Assembly: GCA_004293675.1 (NCBI GenBank)
Contig: READ01000015.1
Location: forward strand, 150,865 to 214,864
Reading direction: 5' to 3'
Origin: Betaproteobacteria bacterium
GTDB taxonomy: Bacteria; Pseudomonadota; Gammaproteobacteria; Burkholderiales; Casimicrobiaceae
DNA: 64,000 nucleotides
Shown: positions 35,097 through 44,640 of the stretch, in pieces
How the letters are laid out: each line of letters starts with the position of its first letter
Numbering within the stretch: position 1 is the first letter of the stretch
The notes under the pieces: generated by a model
What the model was told of the DNA's origin: nothing
Database searches by the model: none
The model's input: the letters and a program-made list of their open reading frames with translations, nothing else
Program-made: the position numbers and the translations under genes

Positions 35097-36236
35097 CTAC
35101 GTAGGTTGTCTCGCGTTTGCTACCGCTCGCGCTAGAGCCTCGTATTTGCTGTCGTTCAGCACATATCGCGCTAGGCCAAACGCCCTCGAAACCGCCACCG
35201 CGCTCACTCGGCGCGGTTGCCCGGTGCGATCACGCTCTTGCCCGAAACCCGAGCGGGTATTTCCGGCGGTTTGAATAACGCCCGCAGAATTAGTGCGTGA
35301 TTCGAGCCACGCCAGCGCGCGCTGGATCGGTGCTTCGATGGTGCGACGCGTTTCGCCGCTCGCCGCGTGATCGTAAAAGCGCAGCAAGTACACCAGCGCT
35401 TCGGCATGAAAGCTCACGTCAAATCCGCCGCGCTCTAAAAAATAACCCGAGGCGTGCTGCTTGCTAAGGCCCACACTCACCATGTCTTCGCCCGCTAGTG
35501 CCAGCGCTGGATCGCCCAGCACGCGGCCAGTAGCCGCAAGCGCGTAACCGGTCAAGGCATAGCGCGAGGTGTGAACATCGTGCCCGGCACGCGCTGAATC
35601 GATGTTGGCCTTGACCGCCAACCACTGCGCAGCGATCCTGAGTTTGGGTTTCATGAAACCAATGCGCCCCGAAAAATCGCGGGCGTAACCCGTAGTTTCC
35701 AAGAGCCAAATTGAGTGCGCCGCGGCAGCTACAAAGTAGCTCGCGCTCAGGTAATTTTCTCTGCACGGAAAGCTGCCGTCGGCCGCTTGTTGCTGGAAGC
35801 CCCATTCGAGCGCGCGCAGACCAGCGTCAATCATGTCGACGCGATTGCGATTCACGCCCGCGCCGATCACTGTGTCGGCAAAACGTTGCTCTTCGATAAA
35901 CCAATCGCCGCCTTTGCGAGACGCCGCCTCCCAACCTCGGTTCACGCCCATCGCGCCGCTTTTTTCAACCTGTTGCGCGAGTGCGTCGGCGTTTCGGTAG
36001 AACGTGTCGGTCAGCAGTGCGCTGCGCTCAAACGAAGCATCTTGGCCCGCACCTGCGGCACGCCACTCGCGCGACGGCGCAGCACTCGGCGCGCTCGGTG
36101 AACCAGGCTCTACAACAGCGGGTGGCGCGCTACCGCGGTAGTCGACGCCGCGCGGCGGTGGAACCGTGGCGCAGCCGACGAGCGCCAAGCTTAAGGCAAG
36201 CGGAATGACGCGGTGACCGCGAAATGCGAATTTCAT
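35097..36236 (-). CDS. Lipoprotein of unknown function, helical repeat body
   Basis: 379 residues. A signal peptide ends in the lipobox ALVGC (Cys22). A Pro/Ser/Ala-rich linker follows to about residue 60, then a body of paired helices with aromatic and Gly turns (GWEAASRKGGDWFIEEQRFA, DGSFPCRENYLSASYF, HTSRYALTGYALAATGRVLG, SFHAEALVYLLRFYDH). This recalls alpha/alpha-toroid enzymes such as polysaccharide lyases, but no catalytic signature is clear. ATG overlaps the stop of the DUF4124 gene (36233-36236), so the two are co-translated. Confidence 0.75.
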   Translation of the reverse strand: MKFAFRGHRVIPLALSLALVGCATVPPPRGVDYRGSAPPAVVEPGSPSAPSAAPSREWRAAGAGQDASFERSALLTDTFYRNADALAQQVEKSGAMGVNRGWEAASRKGGDWFIEEQRFADTVIGAGVNRNRVDMIDAGLRALEWGFQQQAADGSFPCRENYLSASYFVAAAAHSIWLLETTGYARDFSGRIGFMKPKLRIAAQWLAVKANIDSARAGHDVHTSRYALTGYALAATGRVLGDPALALAGEDMVSVGLSKQHASGYFLERGGFDVSFHAEALVYLLRFYDHAASGETRRTIEAPIQRALAWLESRTNSAGVIQTAGNTRSGFGQERDRTGQPRRVSAVAVSRAFGLARYVLNDSKYEALARAVANARQPT

Positions 36237-36691
36237 GACGAGGATTTTGGCGTTGAGACCACGCGATTGTCGCTCTTTTGTTTGTTTGCGGACTTCTTAT
36301 TCGCCGACGGTGCTTTGGCCACCCGGGTTTTGCTGGATGGGGACTTCGCGGACTTCTTTGCGCCCTTCTTTCCGGCGGCGCTCTTTTCGGTCTTCGCGGC
36401 CTTTCGTTCGGCCGCGCGCGCTTTTGCCTCGTCGCTGGCGCGCTCGTCGATACGCTTATCGATCGCTGCATTGTCCTTTTGCAGCTTGTCATAAGCGCGG
36501 TCGGTTTGCGCTTTCTGAGCAGCAGATTCCTGCGTGCTAGTCACCGCTTTGGCATTGGCACACTGCGCTTCGCTGTACACCGTTTTGCCATCAATGTCGC
36601 AACGAAAGGCGGTTTGCGCACCCACGTTGAGGCTCAAAAAAGCCGCGCTCAAAGCTGCGACCAGCGCGCTGTTGGTTGCGATTCGTTTCAC
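36233..36691 (-). CDS. Secreted DUF4124-like protein with Lys/Ala/Ser-rich tail
   Basis: 152 residues. Signal peptide (cleavage near NVGAQTA), then a short DUF4124-like module, FRCDIDGKTVYSEAQCANAK, with its two Cys. A coiled, strongly basic tail rich in Lys, Ala and Ser (RAAERKAAKTEKSAAGKKGA) follows. The tail is reminiscent of nucleic-acid- or envelope-binding low-complexity regions. Function unknown. Forms an operon with the lipoprotein gene. Confidence 0.75.
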   Translation of the reverse strand: MKRIATNSALVAALSAAFLSLNVGAQTAFRCDIDGKTVYSEAQCANAKAVTSTQESAAQKAQTDRAYDKLQKDNAAIDKRIDERASDEAKARAAERKAAKTEKSAAGKKGAKKSAKSPSSKTRVAKAPSANKKSANKQKSDNRVVSTPKSSS

Positions 36692-36727
36692 TACATTCCC
36701 CGGATCTGGTTTCGTTCAGAGCTCAAA

Positions 36728-38476
36728 TTATCGGTCGTATGCGCCTGCGCAAAACACTGCGCCATCGGGCATCCAATCGGCGGTCATCACCATGCGGCTC
36801 AAAATGGGCTCAGGTACGTAGCGATGATTGATCAAATTTTGATTGAAATAGCGAAACACTTTCACCGTGTGTTCGGGACATTGCGGCGGCGGCGCAGGCA
36901 CTGGCAAGGTTACGGTTTGCAATAGCGGCTGCGCTCGCATCACGCTACCTTCGTCGCGCGCCCAGCTCTGCGCTTTAAGGAGCGCACAATCGCTCGGAAT
37001 CACGCTATAGAAATGGGTGTTAATCCGAGCACCGTCGTTAGCCCAAAATCGGCACATGTTTGAACCCACTGGCGCATCAAGCCGGTGGGTGGCGAATCGA
37101 AGTCCCGTGCGCTCGAATTCGCTCGGTAGCGAATCCAACGCTTTCACCTCGGCGGGCAAGCCGGTAATGAAAAACTTTCCGACTGATTTGATGTAGTACT
37201 CAACGACTTCCATCTCATCGCGAGAGCCCCACGGCAAAGTGGTTCGCAGCTGCACGCGATCATCAGCATTGCCGGCAAAGTTTGTAAGCTCGTTGAAGCC
37301 AACGCGCTCAGCTTGCGAGCGACCCAAATGGGCCTTGAGGAACGCAAAGGTCCAACCAAAAAGCTCGGGGGCGTCTTGCACCCGTAAGCCGTGCGGCATG
37401 TCTTGAATGGTGACGAAATACTTGGAGCCGCCCAGCGCTTCAATCATCTGACTGGTGCGCGAAATGGGCGCAACGATATCGGCAGTGCCGCCAATGCCCA
37501 GATAGGGCACGCGAACGCGTTTGACGCCTTGGTTGCTGTCGCCAAACGCGGGTTGAAATGAATAGCCCGAAAACGGCACGTAACCCACAATGGCTTTGTA
37601 GCGGTCGTCACGAACAATAGTTCGCTCAGCACCGCCGAGGCTCGTGGTCATTGTCGCGCCCTGCGCCAACATCATCGCCATGCCGCCCAGCGAAGCGCCA
37701 AAGCCTGCAATTTGATCGGCGTCGATGGTGTTTGCGTATTCCGGCTTCGAGAGGATGTAGTCCAAGCCCTGCTTCAAACCCAGCGGTCGAATGGCTTGCA
37801 TTTCGGCGATTTCCGGATACTGCGATAGGACGTAGAAGTAGTCCGAAATGTTGTTGAGCTTGACTTTTGAGTAGCGCGCATCGGCGTGAAACGGCGCGAA
37901 CACCACGTAGCCTTCAGCCGCTAGCCGAACGATCACCCGAGCGTACTCATCGCCCAGCGGGGAACCCGCCAGACCGTGACTCATCACGATCAACGGCCAC
38001 TTGCCATCGCTGGCCTCGGTGTTGCTCGCAATCAAAGGCGCTTCGCTACCGCGCTGCATTTTGGGAATCACCGAGCCGTCGGGCAACACATAGTTGGCGC
38101 GCGAATTCGCCGCCGTCGTCGGGTAGCAAGCAACGGCTGCATATTGCAGCTGTTTGCCGCCCTGATTTTCAAAAACATCGAGCTGCGCCCGGGTCGGTAC
38201 TGCAACCTTGTAGGTCAACGCGTTGGCCGGCGAGACCAATAAGTCGGTCACGTACCTTGAGCCAGCACTGGCTGGATTGCCCTCCCAGTAGTCGGCAGGT
38301 GCTTCGCCTGAGCGCAATCGAGTGAAGTCCTGCTCCACGTTGCTGCAGGCCACTGCGTATCGCCCGGAGGTGATCGACGGTGCGGGCAACACGAGGGCGT
38401 TCGCCACTGACGCCAGCGGCAAGAGCGCGAGCAGTGCAGCGCGGAAAATGGAGGAGAAAGGAGATTGGTTTTTCAT
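36728..38476 (-). CDS. Secreted alpha/beta hydrolase with C-terminal DUF5648-like repeat
   Basis: 582 residues from ATG 38476, giving the signal peptide MKNQSPFSSIFRAALLALLP with cleavage near SVANAL. The hydrolase domain (~80-400) has the nucleophile elbow GFGASLGGMA, the oxyanion region VMSHGLAG and a late His (DMPHGLR), similar to dienelactone-hydrolase/PAF-acetylhydrolase-like enzymes. The last ~130 residues (CRFWANDGARINTHFYSVIP, CPEHTVKVFRYFNQNLINHR) match the twofold HFYT/NHRY pattern of DUF5648, found in secreted proteins. Substrate unknown. Confidence 0.82.
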   Translation of the reverse strand: MKNQSPFSSIFRAALLALLPLASVANALVLPAPSITSGRYAVACSNVEQDFTRLRSGEAPADYWEGNPASAGSRYVTDLLVSPANALTYKVAVPTRAQLDVFENQGGKQLQYAAVACYPTTAANSRANYVLPDGSVIPKMQRGSEAPLIASNTEASDGKWPLIVMSHGLAGSPLGDEYARVIVRLAAEGYVVFAPFHADARYSKVKLNNISDYFYVLSQYPEIAEMQAIRPLGLKQGLDYILSKPEYANTIDADQIAGFGASLGGMAMMLAQGATMTTSLGGAERTIVRDDRYKAIVGYVPFSGYSFQPAFGDSNQGVKRVRVPYLGIGGTADIVAPISRTSQMIEALGGSKYFVTIQDMPHGLRVQDAPELFGWTFAFLKAHLGRSQAERVGFNELTNFAGNADDRVQLRTTLPWGSRDEMEVVEYYIKSVGKFFITGLPAEVKALDSLPSEFERTGLRFATHRLDAPVGSNMCRFWANDGARINTHFYSVIPSDCALLKAQSWARDEGSVMRAQPLLQTVTLPVPAPPPQCPEHTVKVFRYFNQNLINHRYVPEPILSRMVMTADWMPDGAVFCAGAYDR

Positions 38477-38572
38477 AGGCGTATTGTCGTCAACGCCCGC
38501 CGCTAGCCACCCGTTGACCGTGCTAACGGCAGGTAAATTCAGACGATGCTGCGTCACACGCCCGCGCAGTCG

Positions 38573-40744
38573 CTAGGCTGCGACAAGCCGACGCTGCCGA
38601 ATGAGTTGCGACGCAATGGCAGGTAGCGCCACCGCCCAGCCAATGAGCAGCGCCTGCAAGCCCGGCGCGATCATGATCAGCGCAGCGGCGACAAGCGCCC
38701 AGCGCTCCCAACGATTCGTTTCGACAAACAGGTAGCGGGACAGGGCTGCGGCCAACAGCAAAATGCTCGACAAGCACGCCACGAACACCACAGCGAAGGC
38801 TGACCAAGTGAAGCCCTTTGTCACCAACAGCAGCGCTGGCGAGAACACAAAGATAAACGGCACCAACGCCTTGCCCAAACCCAAACGGAACGCGGTGTTA
38901 CCCGTTTTGAATGGATCAGAGTTGGCCATTCCCGCCGCTGCGTAGGCCGCCAGCGCCACAGGCGGCGTGATGTCGGCAAGCACTCCGTAATAGAAAACGA
39001 AGAAGTGCGCAACGATTGGCTCAACCCCCATCTGTACCAACGCGGGTGCGGCCACTGTCACCATGATGATGTAGTTGGCGGTCGTGGGAATGCCGCAGCC
39101 CATCAAGATGCAAACAAAGCCGGTCATAAACAACGCGCAAAGCAACATCAGCGCTTGCTTTGAAATCAGCCAGGCAGGCAAGATTGTCGTAAAGAAATCC
39201 GCCATCGAACCAGCGGCGGCGTTAACGATATAGCTCACCTTAAAGCCCACACCAGTGAGCGTCACCACGCCAATGACTAGCCCCACCGTTCCCGCCGCAG
39301 CACCCACAGCAAGCGCATATTTCGCACCCGTCGAAAAGGCTTCCATGAGTTCATCGCGAGTAAAGCGTGCGGGCAAATTGAGCGCCTTGATCGCCGCGAT
39401 CAGCGCCAGCGCGCCAACAGCAAACAGCACGACGCCGTAGCTTTGAAGTTGCCCGGAAATTGAAACGGCGAGAACGAGGTGCAAGGCCACCATCACCGCA
39501 AGTCCCATGGCGGTATTGCCCTTCTCGCTCGTGGTCATACCGACGATGATGCAGCTCGTAATCCCGGCAAACGCAGCCACGTAAGGGGTGAACCCGCTCA
39601 TCAGCGTGCCCACCAACAAAATCAGCGGAATCAAGGTGGGCCAGCGCTTTCTGAAGCTCTCGCGAACACTCGGTAACTCTTCTGCGGTTAGTCCGCGCAA
39701 ACCGGTGCGCTTGGCTTCGAAATGCACCTGCCAAAACACGCCATAAAAATGCATGAACGCTGGAAAAATCGCCGCCATCACAATGGTGGCATAAGGCAAT
39801 CCCAAAAATTCGATCATCAAAAACGCTGCAGCGCCCATGATCGGCGGGGTGATTTGTCCGCCCGTTGATGCCGCCGCTTCGACTGCGCCCGCGAAGTGGC
39901 GCGGATAGCCCACTTTAATCATCGCCGGAATGGTGAGCGAGCCCACCGTCACCGCGTTGGCCACGGATGAGCCCGACAACATGCCAAACATGGCCGAACC
40001 AAACACGCTGACCTTGGCTGGACCGCCTGCGTACTTGCCGGCGAATGCCGATGCCACATCCAGAAAGAGCTGGCCCAAGCCGATGCGGGTGGCGAGTACG
40101 CCGAACAAAACAAAATGAAACACGTAAGTCGCCACCACGCCCACGGCGATGCCGTACACGCCTTGGCTCGTTAAATACTGGTGGTTCACCACCTGCGACC
40201 ACGATGCGCCAGCGTGCTTCAGCAAGCCTGGGAAATACGGACCGAACATCGCATAGGTCATGAACGTAATGGCGATGATCGGCAGCGGCCAACCCATCGA
40301 TCGGCGGGTCGCTTCGAGCAACAGCACGATGAGCGTGGTGCCCATCACCACATCAATCGACTCTGGGTTGCCAACGCGAAACGCCAAATCGTCAAAGATG
40401 TAGGGAATGTAGAGCGATGAAACCACCGCCAAAATCGCCAGAATCCAGTCGTACAGCGGCAATCCAAACGGATGATGCCAGCTCGACGCTTGCTGCGCCG
40501 CTTTGCTTTTGTTGAACGCGAAGACCAGAAAAATCAACCCGACGACAAACGCCAGATGCACGCCGCGATGCGTAGCTTCGCGCAGCAATCCGAAGCCCGC
40601 CGTGTAGTAATGAAACGCTGAGAGCGCCAATAACAAAAACGTAACCGTTTTCAGCGCGATGTTTTGCATCGGCCGAAAGCGCATTTCGCTGTCGTACTTT
40701 GATTCGAGTTCTGCGATGGCTTTGTCGTCGATGGTTGTGCTCAT
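38573..40744 (-). CDS. TRAP transporter fused permease (TAXI type, DctQM fusion)
   Basis: 723 residues, about 18 predicted helices. The N-terminal four-helix part corresponds to the small DctQ subunit. The rest is DctM-like, with SGSSVANAVTVGSLTIPAM, GQITPPIMGAAAF and CGIPTTANYIIMVTVAAPAL. These fused permeases import organic acids with Na+ or H+ and pair with TAXI binding proteins. The gene follows the binding-protein gene with a terminator-like hairpin between them. ATG 40744 chosen; longer starts would overlap the hairpin region. Confidence 0.93.
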   Translation of the reverse strand: MSTTIDDKAIAELESKYDSEMRFRPMQNIALKTVTFLLLALSAFHYYTAGFGLLREATHRGVHLAFVVGLIFLVFAFNKSKAAQQASSWHHPFGLPLYDWILAILAVVSSLYIPYIFDDLAFRVGNPESIDVVMGTTLIVLLLEATRRSMGWPLPIIAITFMTYAMFGPYFPGLLKHAGASWSQVVNHQYLTSQGVYGIAVGVVATYVFHFVLFGVLATRIGLGQLFLDVASAFAGKYAGGPAKVSVFGSAMFGMLSGSSVANAVTVGSLTIPAMIKVGYPRHFAGAVEAAASTGGQITPPIMGAAAFLMIEFLGLPYATIVMAAIFPAFMHFYGVFWQVHFEAKRTGLRGLTAEELPSVRESFRKRWPTLIPLILLVGTLMSGFTPYVAAFAGITSCIIVGMTTSEKGNTAMGLAVMVALHLVLAVSISGQLQSYGVVLFAVGALALIAAIKALNLPARFTRDELMEAFSTGAKYALAVGAAAGTVGLVIGVVTLTGVGFKVSYIVNAAAGSMADFFTTILPAWLISKQALMLLCALFMTGFVCILMGCGIPTTANYIIMVTVAAPALVQMGVEPIVAHFFVFYYGVLADITPPVALAAYAAAGMANSDPFKTGNTAFRLGLGKALVPFIFVFSPALLLVTKGFTWSAFAVVFVACLSSILLLAAALSRYLFVETNRWERWALVAAALIMIAPGLQALLIGWAVALPAIASQLIRQRRLVAA

Positions 40745-40803
40745 GCGTATCCCCTGTTGATTGAAGCGGGCGCGCTTCGTTGGCGCGCTGTGATGTCCCA
40801 CGA

Positions 40804-40829
40804 AAAAGGCCGCACGAGGGCGGCCTTTT
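40804..40829 (-). terminator. Terminator/attenuator hairpin between TAXI and TRAP permease genes
   Basis: AAAAGGCCGC and GCGGCCTTTT form a ten-pair stem with a six-base loop and T tails on both strands. On the minus strand it lies 27 bp after the binding-protein stop. Partial termination here would give more binding protein than permease, a common ratio in such operons. Confidence 0.8.
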
Positions 40830-40856
40830 CTAACTCAGTCTTTCGAAAACGCCGAC

Positions 40857-41816
40857 TTACTTGATCATTCCAACTTCTTTGTAAAAGCGCTCGGCACCGG
40901 GGTGCAATGGAATGCCAGCGCCAGCAATGGCGTTTTGGCGAACGATTGATTTACCTTTAGCGTGGCCGCTGTCGAGCAGCTTCCTTGTGTTGTCGTTCCA
41001 CATCGCTTTGGTGATGTTGTAGACAAGCGTTGCGTCTTGCTTAGCGCTTGTGACCCACTGTGCGCCAACAGCCAAAGTTTTAACTGCGCCCACGCCTTTG
41101 TAGATGTCGGCGGGGATCGTGTCGTTCGAGTAGAAACCAAATTGCTTGGTCAATTTATCGGCTTCGGGTCCGGTGATCGAAAGGATGTCGATGCCACCCG
41201 TGGCAGCCAATTCAGCGATGGCACCTGCGGGGTAGCCGCCCACAAAGAAGAACGCATCGAGCGAGTTGTCTTTAAGCTTTTCGCCCGCCGCGTTGGGTTT
41301 GAGGTTTTCAACTTTGATGTCTTTTTCGCTCACGCCGTACGCCGCCAAAATAGTGCGCGCATTGACCAGCGTGCCGGAGCCGGGCTCATCGAGCGAAACC
41401 CGCTTGCCCTTGAGATCAGCGATGGTTTTGATGTTGGCGGCTTTGCGCACGACCAAGTGAAAGCTCTCGGGGTACAGATTGGCAATCAAACGAAGATCGG
41501 CGACCTTGGGCTTGCCTTCAAAGGTGCCCGTGCCAGTAAACGCCCAAAACGCTACGTCAGCTTGCGAGAAACCGCTCTCTGCGCCGCCGCCTTGAATGGC
41601 GTTAACGTTGGCCACTGAGCCGTTGGACGCAACAGCGGTGGCGACCAAATTAGGCACGGCAGGCTGTGAAATGGCGTTAGCGATCAAGCCGCCGATTGGG
41701 TAGTACGTACCCGCAGTGCCGCCCGTGTTGATGCGAAAGAAAGTTTGCGCCGAACTGGCGGCGCTAAAGGCCAGGGCGGTGGTGCCGAGCAGTGCGGCGA
41801 TCAAGGTGCGCTTCAT
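40857..41816 (-). CDS. TAXI family TRAP transporter solute-binding protein
   Basis: 319 residues with a signal peptide (cleavage near SAASSAQTF). TAXI-family markers: FRINTGGTAGTYYPIGGLIA at the start of the mature protein, ANVNAIQGGGAESGFSQADV, and SLDEPGSGTLVNARTILAAY. It delivers an undetermined substrate (members bind glutamate, glutamine or organic acids) to the fused permease encoded downstream. Confidence 0.93.
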   Translation of the reverse strand: MKRTLIAALLGTTALAFSAASSAQTFFRINTGGTAGTYYPIGGLIANAISQPAVPNLVATAVASNGSVANVNAIQGGGAESGFSQADVAFWAFTGTGTFEGKPKVADLRLIANLYPESFHLVVRKAANIKTIADLKGKRVSLDEPGSGTLVNARTILAAYGVSEKDIKVENLKPNAAGEKLKDNSLDAFFFVGGYPAGAIAELAATGGIDILSITGPEADKLTKQFGFYSNDTIPADIYKGVGAVKTLAVGAQWVTSAKQDATLVYNITKAMWNDNTRKLLDSGHAKGKSIVRQNAIAGAGIPLHPGAERFYKEVGMIK

Positions 41817-41949
41817 CGATGTGTCCTTCGTTCAATAGGTTCGGGGCGCAAGCGAGACGTCGCCGCGCATCGAGCAAATTGTAGGCGCGCGCAGATCGCG
41901 CGCCTATGCGGGTTTCACATGAGAGCCGTCTTTGCGCGCAATCTGTCCG

Positions 41950-43086
41950 CTACACGTCGAGCGATTGGCAGGCAAAGGCAATCGAGAGTGCGCCCGCACC
42001 CACGTTGAGTCCTCCGGTCATGCTCATCGTCGACAAATGCAGCGTCACACCGCGGCGCATGCACACCGATTCGAGCGCCACAAAGGACGCGCTTTCGCGT
42101 ACGTCATCAATGTTGCCCGCGTAGCTCACGGTGACGATCGGGGTAATGAGCCCTTCGCGCACTTTGGTGATGGCGATATCCATTACGCGTTTCACCGCGT
42201 CGTCGTAGCCGCGCACTTTCATGCAGGGCTCGGTTTTTCCGGCATAGGCGTGAACCACGGCTTTGATGTCGAGCATTTTGCCCACGTTGTAAGTGAGCCA
42301 ACCCACCGAGTTGTCGCCTTTGATTTTGGCGCGGCTGTAGAGGTAGAACAAATCTTTCGGTACGACCAAGGTGTGAACATGATGGCGCAGCGTATCGAGA
42401 TGTTGCGCAAGTTTGGCAGCGCTCATGCCGGCTTGCAGTTGGCGCACCGCTTCGGCGACCAACACGCCTTGGCCAGCAAACACCGTTTCTGAATCCACGA
42501 CCCACATCTTGAATGGCTCATGAATGCCCATGTTTCGGCGCACCCGACCGTGCATGAGCATTAGGTTTTGTGCGGCTGCCAGCGAATTCATGTAGATCTT
42601 GCTGCGGCTCGATGCGATGGCCACTTCGATCACGGCGTTGATTTCTTTGCGCAAATTTGATTGCACAAAATCACGCGTTTCGAGCGGCGATAGCGGCTCA
42701 CTTTGTGCGCGCATGCCTTTAGTAGCGATGTCTTTGCGGAAAAATTCGAGCGTGTCGTATTCGTCATGCAGATCGATCAAATGCCAATCGTCCACATGAA
42801 TTTTGATCGGCAGCACGGCGACTTTATTAGCGGCGAGCCACTCGGCCGGCAAATCACAGGCCGCATCGGTGATCAAAAGCGTGTTGGCGACGGCGCTTCG
42901 ATCGGCAGCGTTAACCGACGCGGATCGAAGCGCGCTCGGTAAGCGGTGCACGTTGTCCGCGCGCGGCGTCGAATCGGCAGTCTTAGCGAAGCCGCCGTGC
43001 GTGCTGTAGGCGTAAGCGTCGCTCGAATACTTAGGCGCGGCGCGCAGGGGCAAGCCCACGGCCGCAACGGGCTGAGCGTTCAACAT
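41950..43086 (-). CDS. DegV family fatty-acid-binding protein
   Basis: 378 residues from ATG 43086, which has AAGGA eight bases upstream. DegV core: LLITDAACDLPAEWLAANKV, then the DEYDTLEFFRKD and QSEPLSPLETRDF segments, where the Ser after Q is part of the lipid head-group site, and KMWVVDSETVFAGQGVLV. DegV/FakB proteins bind fatty acids for phosphorylation by FakA; no fakA is nearby. The N-terminal ~75 residues are extra and of unclear fold. Confidence 0.85.
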   Translation of the reverse strand: MLNAQPVAAVGLPLRAAPKYSSDAYAYSTHGGFAKTADSTPRADNVHRLPSALRSASVNAADRSAVANTLLITDAACDLPAEWLAANKVAVLPIKIHVDDWHLIDLHDEYDTLEFFRKDIATKGMRAQSEPLSPLETRDFVQSNLRKEINAVIEVAIASSRSKIYMNSLAAAQNLMLMHGRVRRNMGIHEPFKMWVVDSETVFAGQGVLVAEAVRQLQAGMSAAKLAQHLDTLRHHVHTLVVPKDLFYLYSRAKIKGDNSVGWLTYNVGKMLDIKAVVHAYAGKTEPCMKVRGYDDAVKRVMDIAITKVREGLITPIVTVSYAGNIDDVRESASFVALESVCMRRGVTLHLSTMSMTGGLNVGAGALSIAFACQSLDV

Positions 43087-43555
43087 AATGATCGTCCTTA
43101 GGTAGCAGCGCTGCGGCAAGTGCTCGCAACAATCTGGTTATCTGTAGAGACGATAAATTCCGCCGATTCGTGACAATTCATTGGCTTTTTATGGAAACGC
43201 CTTACGAAATAAGGCGTCAATCTATTTGGTAACTGCTTTTGAAATACTGCAAAACGGCTGCCAAGCCCTTATTACACATGGCACTTGGCGAGATAGCTGA
43301 TCTGTCAAAACGCCGCAGCAATTAATTTGGTTCATTTAAATCAATCAGCTGCGCCAGCGCCAATCTGGTACCCACTCTCTACGTTGCCCCGAATGCTTTA
43401 CGTCTACCCCGAATCACGCTCCCAGTTTTGACCAAATTCTCCGGCGCGTGTAAGAAATGAAGCACAGCGCCGACATACGAGGGTCGTGGGTTGAACTGCT
43501 GTTTGGTCAGCGCACTGAAGATCAATGTATCCAATCTACCTAGGGACCGTCTATC
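43087..43555. other. Divergent intergenic region with a two-hairpin element
   Basis: This 469-bp gap separates the divergent degV-like and catalase-family genes. The only structure recognised is the 84-bp element at 43199-43282. The right part (43300-43555) must contain the catalase-like promoter, but I cannot point to -10/-35 boxes with confidence. Confidence 0.6.
43199..43282 (+). repeat. 84-bp two-hairpin element, copy 6
   Basis: Left hairpin ACGCCTTA-CGAAA-TAAGGCGT (43197-43217), with a core identical to copy 1. Right arm GCCCTTATTACACATGGC (43265-43282), followed by ACTTGGCG. The centre holds CTGCTTTTGAAATACTGC, closest to copy 8. This is the only copy lying between divergent genes. Confidence 0.78.
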
Positions 43556-44575
43556 GTGAAAACACCCATTCTCTTTGCCTTAGCTTCATCGAGTCTGTTG
43601 TTGGCCAACGCTGTTTTGGCGCAAGTCAACCCAGCCGCAGCGCCGGTTGATCCGAATGCCTTCCTCAATCAATTTGAATCCACCTTTGGCAAATTTGAAG
43701 GCTATCGCCGATCGGGTGCCAAGGGTGTGTGTGCCACCGGAGAATTTGTGGGTACGTCCGATGCTCGCGCATTGTCTTCAGCGTCGGTATTCAGTGGCAA
43801 ACCGATTCCAGTCGTGGTTCGCTTCTCAGTCGGCGGTGCAAACCCCAAAGCGCCAGACAACGCAAAGTCGCAGCGAAACCTTGCTTTGCAGTTCAATTTG
43901 CCTGATGGTGAGCTCTGGCAAATGGGCAACATTTCAGCGCCCGTCTTTGGCGCGTCTTCACCGCAGCAGTTTTTTGCGCTACTAGCGTCGCGCCAGCCGG
44001 ATCCAGCCACCAAGATGGCCGATCCGGCCAAGGTCAAAGCCTTCAACGATAGCAATCCTGAGGTGCTGTTGTTGCCCAGATATTTGGCGTCGCAACCAGT
44101 CCCCGCAAGCTTTGCTAGCGTGAGCTACTGGGGCGTTCACGGCTTTGGCTTTGTCAATGCCAGCGGTGCCAAGCAGTTCGGCAAATGGGTTTTTGAGCCC
44201 GTCGGCGGTGTGCAAGGCCTCAGCGACGATGAAGCCAAGGCCAAGGGCCCGAGTTTCTTATTCGCAGATCTGAGCCAGCGCGTGAAGGACGGCAAAGTGT
44301 CGTTCAATTTCAATCTTGAGCTGGCCCAGCCCGGCGATAAGATCGACAACGCGACCGTGCCACTGCCCGAGGGTCGCAAAAAGGTCAACTTAGGCACACT
44401 CAAGGTCACCGCCGTCTCGGAAGACGCTGGCGGCCCTTGCTTGACCATCACCTTCAACCCAATGGTGATGCCCAAAGGAATCGAGGCCTCTGCAGATCCT
44501 CTACTGCCCGCCCGCGCCGCACCGTATGCGGTTGGCCTTGGCCGTCGTTTGGGCGAAGGCCCGAAACAGCAGTAG
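43556..44575 (+). CDS. Catalase-family (SrpA-like) protein lacking the distal His
   Basis: 339 residues from GTG 43556 with TAGGGA upstream. Signal peptide, cleavage near AVLAQVN. The body follows small catalase-family peroxidases (VVRFSVGGANPKAPDN, RNLALQFNLPDGELW, YWGVHGFGFVNASG, ADPLLPARAAPYAVGLGRRL). The Arg-x-x-x-Tyr of the last motif can supply the proximal haem Tyr. The distal segment reads RRSGAKGVCATGEF, where relatives have His-Ala-Lys-Gly; Gly54 replaces the catalytic His. The protein may bind haem without normal peroxidase chemistry. It is followed 65 bp later by a HiPIP gene. Confidence 0.82.
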   Translation: MKTPILFALASSSLLLANAVLAQVNPAAAPVDPNAFLNQFESTFGKFEGYRRSGAKGVCATGEFVGTSDARALSSASVFSGKPIPVVVRFSVGGANPKAPDNAKSQRNLALQFNLPDGELWQMGNISAPVFGASSPQQFFALLASRQPDPATKMADPAKVKAFNDSNPEVLLLPRYLASQPVPASFASVSYWGVHGFGFVNASGAKQFGKWVFEPVGGVQGLSDDEAKAKGPSFLFADLSQRVKDGKVSFNFNLELAQPGDKIDNATVPLPEGRKKVNLGTLKVTAVSEDAGGPCLTITFNPMVMPKGIEASADPLLPARAAPYAVGLGRRLGEGPKQQ

Positions 44576-44640
44576 CGCAATCGATGCGCACCAGCCGAGC
44601 GAAGCTCCGCTGGTGCAAAAAACTCATTGAAGGACCCATC

